Origin: Podochytrium sp. JEL0797
Taxonomy: Eukaryota; Chytridiomycota; Chytridiomycetes; Chytridiales; Chytriomycetaceae
Assembly (NCBI GenBank): GCA_027596195.1
Contig: JADGJG010000989.1
Coordinates: 1 to 10,149 of the forward strand
Direction of reading: 5' to 3'
Length of the DNA stretch: 10,149 nt
The notes under the pieces are model-generated. The model searched no databases. It was not told the DNA's origin and worked only from the letters and a program-made list of their open reading frames with translations. Within the stretch, counting starts at the first letter, position 1, and every line of letters begins with the position of its first letter. Position numbers and translations under genes: made by a program. Positions 7,449-10,149 of this stretch are shown here, piece after piece.

Positions 7449-8315
7449 GTGTGGAGATTGCGGCAAATAGATTTTTTTGAAGATTCACTCTCTTTTAATC
7501 GTAGAAGAGAATACTCGCAAATTATTCACCAAAATGATGTACGGTATTGGAAAGGTAAGATGCAAAATAGCTATAAATCCCTTCCTCCCTGGGGCTCGTT
7601 TTCGAATTTTCGCATTGGAAACGTCATCACATACCTCAACTGATTCTCATCGGGTTTTAGGGTCTCGTTCATTGAATCATGAAGAGGAGTTTGGAAAGGT
7701 GGATCATGGCTTTGCCGTGTGGGCGAGGGCTGATATTAGCAGAATGAATGTGTCTCAGGATGGTCCTGGGAACCCGAGTTAGTCCCATTAAATAGTCATG
7801 GAACTATCACGATCATAAGAAAGGGCGTGCCCACCCAAACCAACAAGGCTCACAATCCCAATCATTCATTACGCAGTATATCCAATCAAATGCGTCGTAC
7901 ATGAAGCCCAAGAACAGGAATGGAGAAGAGCGGCAAAAGGTCTGAAAGGTGATGGGACAACTGGGTCGTCGAGAAAACGGGTGATCAGCCAGGCCATGAG
8001 AAAGTCCAACGGCGCTTTTGAAGAGCATCAAGAGACGACCAATAATCAGGATTCAAGAATTATTGGAATATTGGGATCCAGTGATGCAAGGGACGACGCA
8101 GAGCGAGGCAGTTTCAACAAGATGGCCCGACCGATCACTGAACACGTCATGGGTGGAAGGGCGGGAAACCGTGAAAGACCAGACCGCTTGTTTCTAGTGG
8201 GGTGAGTTGGCGCTGGGAGCGGGAAGAGGTCACGAGGGGAAGGAACAAGCAACTGGGGGCTGCAGCGAGATACACACAGCCCGCAATGAGACCACTGGAA
8301 TCAGTACGTCCTGAT

Positions 8316-8334
8316 GAGAAGAGAAGAGAAGAGA
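8316..8334. repeat. GAGAA microsatellite
   Basis: Three perfect GAGAA units are followed by a partial fourth (GAGA). It is a short purine tract on the plus strand inside the gene-poor region, likely neutral simple-sequence DNA. Confidence 0.6.
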
Positions 8335-8429
8335 CCAAGTGGTAAACAACGCACACAGGATGGCTGCTTGCATCGCTCGCGGGTGTTTGGCCGTCTCGGG
8401 GGTTTGGGGCCTCGGGGATTTTCGGGGAC

Positions 8430-8435
8430 TATAAA
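8430..8435 (+). promoter_or_regulatory. Isolated TATA-like element
   Basis: TATAAA occurs in a GC-rich context (ggggac before, ttgggcagcggcc after), unlike the AT-rich background where chance matches arise easily. The first downstream ATG is at 8587 and an AATAAA occurs at 9088, so a plus-strand transcript of about 650 nt could run between them. No recognised gene follows it. Confidence 0.25.
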
Positions 8436-8625
8436 TTGGGCAGCGGCCTCTTCTTTCCACAGTATCAAAAAAGCACGGAAAAGGAACTGCCATACGACCG
8501 CGAGGCTGTGCGCCGAGGACTAGAGTCGTGCCATCCTTACCCCACAGCAAACAATCGTGTGCAATATAGAACCAACTCTGCAACCAATGCAGTACTTGGG
8601 CCGACGCCTCGAGACATCCTCTCTC

Positions 8626-8664
8626 TCTGTCCCTCTCCCCCTCTTTCCCTGCCCATCCATCCTC
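8626..8664. repeat. Pyrimidine-rich low-complexity tract
   Basis: A nearly uninterrupted C/T stretch (CTCTCTCTCTG, CCCTCTCCCCCTC, then CCATCCATCC) lies on the plus strand. It belongs to a broader C/T-biased zone to about 9060, which also contains the direct repeat GCATCGCCT near 8797-8816. Confidence 0.55.
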
Positions 8665-9087
8665 GCAACACTCCTGGTCCACCTTCATCGCATGGCGAAG
8701 GTGCATCGGCGCTGTTTGTGCCCTCCCTGCTCGTTTTTCTTTTTTTCCGTCCACAAGGTAATTGCTCCTTCCCGCACCGCCCTCCCCCCTCGCATCGCAT
8801 CGCCTCTTGCATCGCCTCAACCCTACCGTCCTCTCCTCGCGCAAGAACTTAATGATGATCACCCTGTATCCCAGCTCACTTTGATCCCAAAGGGAAATGA
8901 ATTGACGCATACAGATTAATATCAGCTTCTGACTTCTCCTTCTATGCGCGCCCCTTCTCTCGCTCTCCTCTCTTGCTCTCTCGCCGCGTTTATTCTAAAT
9001 CGAATTTCTTGTCCTCAGGTTCTTGACCGAGTTTTGCCTGTCATTCTCTCCCTTCCTCGCTGTTCCCATCCTTTTCTTCAAATCATC

Positions 9088-9093
9088 AATAAA
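9088..9093 (+). terminator. Orphan AATAAA in the gene-poor region
   Basis: A canonical polyadenylation hexamer on the plus strand that does not follow any recognised gene. It is either chance or the end of an unrecognised plus-strand transcript. Confidence 0.2.
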
Positions 9094-9440
9094 CTCTCTA
9101 TCTGTTCTATATACAAAATTCGCGCGATGATCTTTTCGCAAGCTTCGTTGTTCTTTCGTCAGAAAAGCCCGTTTCAAGACAGCCGAGTTGGCCCCTTGCC
9201 GAAACACGTCGATAGGTTTGAGATACCCGTCGCGCGCGTCGATCCGACTCGCGTCACGGAACAAGCATTTTGCGATCGCTGTGAAAGACGGGTTTGTCCG
9301 TGATTTTCGGAGGGTCAATGTCGCGATGCGACAGTGTTGTGATGGACTCAAATATTCCCCCGTTTTATATAATTCACTAATTAATGCTAATTTATGTATA
9401 ATTTCACTAACCAAAAAAACGAAAAACAAACGCATCACAA

Positions 9441-10149
9441 TCACTCCTCTTCATCGCGAATATCCCCCTTCGGCGCTTCCCCAGAAGCAAGCACCTTGGC
9501 CACCATCTTGAGAATCAAGTACCCCCAGAACACGTCCAACGCCTGCAACACATACAAGCATGCAACGATTGGGTAAAAGTAGTGGCCGTACCCGCGTGGC
9601 ATTTGCACACCGTCCTCGTACTTGCTGTGGACGAGGAGTGGGATTACAATTAGAACGGGGTACATGTAGTTGCGGGTGATGAGGAATGTGATGGCAAAGA
9701 TTCCGAAGAAGACGTCGGCCAGCTGTTTTTGGTTGAAGAAAAGACGAGGGAGCGTGAGCAACACAGGCATGACTAGTATTCAAAAAAAAACGGGCCACAC
9801 TACCACTTTCTGGCCGGCATACAAGCAGCACTTGGCGAGCTCCATGATTGGGTCCGAAAAGTCGTGCAGCAAGAGCACAACCACCCCCGCGCGCGTGAAT
9901 CCCATCACATAACTCATGAGCATGACAATCACTGTTGCCACGTGGTGGGCCACCATCTGGGCAAAATCAGATTGACGGCGTTCGAAAAAGACATTGATGA
10001 GTTGGTACGCGTAGTTGCCGAAGCCAATGTTGTAGTACAGTTTCAACCAGAATCTGCGAATAATGACCGATTAACTTATTTGTTTGATTAAGCAATGAGA
10101 GGGGGGGGGGGGGGCCAAAAGCACGACGTATTGTGCGGGTCCCCTGCAA
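9441..10149 (-). CDS. LAG1: Ceramide synthase paralog, TLC/Lag1 family (3' part, runs off the window)
   Basis: This is the second acyl-CoA-dependent ceramide synthase; the 5' end lies beyond 10149. Visible exons are 10149-10125 (AGDPHNTS), 10053-9804 and 9722-9441. Introns are 71 nt (10124-10054, containing a 14-base poly-C/G run) and 81 nt (9803-9723). The second donor could instead be GTGGTA at 9806; GTAGTG at 9803 is preferred because it makes the exon 250 nt, identical to the paralog. The Lag1 motif is intact: the HH pair, SY, a conserved R, HD, then SDPIMELAK. The C-terminal GDIRDEEE is shared with the first copy. The 250-nt exon product is about 75% identical to the first copy by eye. 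The last exon is 282 nt, exactly the sum of the paralog's last two (207 + 75), so the third intron is absent here. Orientation is convergent with the first copy. No clear AATAAA follows the stop. Confidence 0.92.
10101..10114. repeat. G14 homopolymer inside an intron
   Basis: Fourteen G residues on the plus strand (poly-C on the coding strand) lie near the donor side of the first visible intron of the ceramide synthase paralog, 10-23 nt after the splice donor. It resembles the poly-C run at 1-52 and G8 in a channel-gene intron. Confidence 0.9.

Larger units (their letters stand above)
7449..9440. other. Two-kilobase region without a confident gene
   Basis: This is by far the longest gene-poor stretch in an otherwise tightly packed window. 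It must hold the promoter of the ion-channel gene on the left; the only candidate is a weak minus-strand TTAAAAG about 45 nt before the ATG, at 7498-7492. On the plus strand I see TATAAAT at 7572-7578, TATAAA at 8430-8435, a C/T-rich zone around 8600-9060 and AATAAA at 9088-9093. ORFs are short, lack family resemblance and overlap on both strands. I found no tRNA, 5S rRNA or spliceosomal RNA by eye. It could hold a noncoding transcript, a fast-evolving gene or regulatory DNA. Confidence 0.5.

Noticed and set aside
7813..8031. 72-codon minus-strand ORF with aromatic, Cys-containing C-terminal part
   Set aside because: No family resemblance, no supporting promoter or splice pattern, and no proof of coding bias by eye.
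8230..8910. 226-codon minus-strand ORF in the gene-poor region
   Set aside because: Its composition (Arg/Gly/Glu-rich then Pro/Ser-rich) simply mirrors the C/T-rich DNA, no domain is recognisable, and overlapping ORFs exist on the other strand.
8995..9444. 149-codon minus-strand ORF abutting the second ceramide synthase stop
   Set aside because: It has no recognisable motif, overlaps a plus-strand ORF of similar length, and occupies the expected 3' UTR of the paralog.

Overview
The window comes from a compact nuclear genome of a eukaryotic microbe. The evidence is spliced genes with short GT-AG introns (eleven supported introns of 56-81 nt), TATA boxes just upstream of start codons, one AATAAA signal, and eukaryote-specific families (ceramide synthase, Sec14, ESCRT-III). 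I cannot name the lineage. A pentameric ligand-gated channel argues against an ordinary fungus, but the gene sizes, introns and spacing look protist- or fungus-like.

Layout. 1-52 is a pure poly-C run. 53-877 has no confident gene (one possible 62-codon minus-strand ORF). 923-2192 (+) is a complete four-exon ceramide synthase (TLC/Lag1 family, 350 aa) with a TATA box and a polyA signal. It converges on a minus-strand, five-exon, probable ESCRT-III (Snf7/CHMP-like) gene at about 3838/3787-2410. Two tandem intronless Sec14-like lipid-transfer genes follow on the minus strand: copy B at 4766-3900 and copy A at 5858-4863. Next is a three-exon minus-strand pentameric ligand-gated ion channel (7448-6013, 432 aa) that lacks both Cys-loop cysteines. 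7449-9440 is about 2 kb without a confident gene. 9441-10149 is the 3' part of a second ceramide synthase on the minus strand, whose 5' end runs off the window.

How the genes fit together. Nearly every gene acts at membranes: two ceramide synthases (sphingolipid backbone synthesis in the ER), two Sec14-like proteins (phosphoinositide or lipid exchange), one membrane-remodelling ESCRT-III-like protein and one ion channel. Two of the families are present as local duplicates, so gene duplication shaped this locus. Whether the functional theme is meaningful or chance is open.

Most notable: a bacterial-style Cys-less pLGIC in a eukaryote with a predicted fifth C-terminal membrane segment and a His/Asp-rich M3-M4 loop; a ceramide synthase pair with identical exon lengths differing by one exact intron presence/absence; Sec14 paralogs that keep the PtdIns-contact residues but have lost the PtdCho-contact residues; and an ESCRT-III-like core with a long Ser-rich linker and an unrecognised tail.
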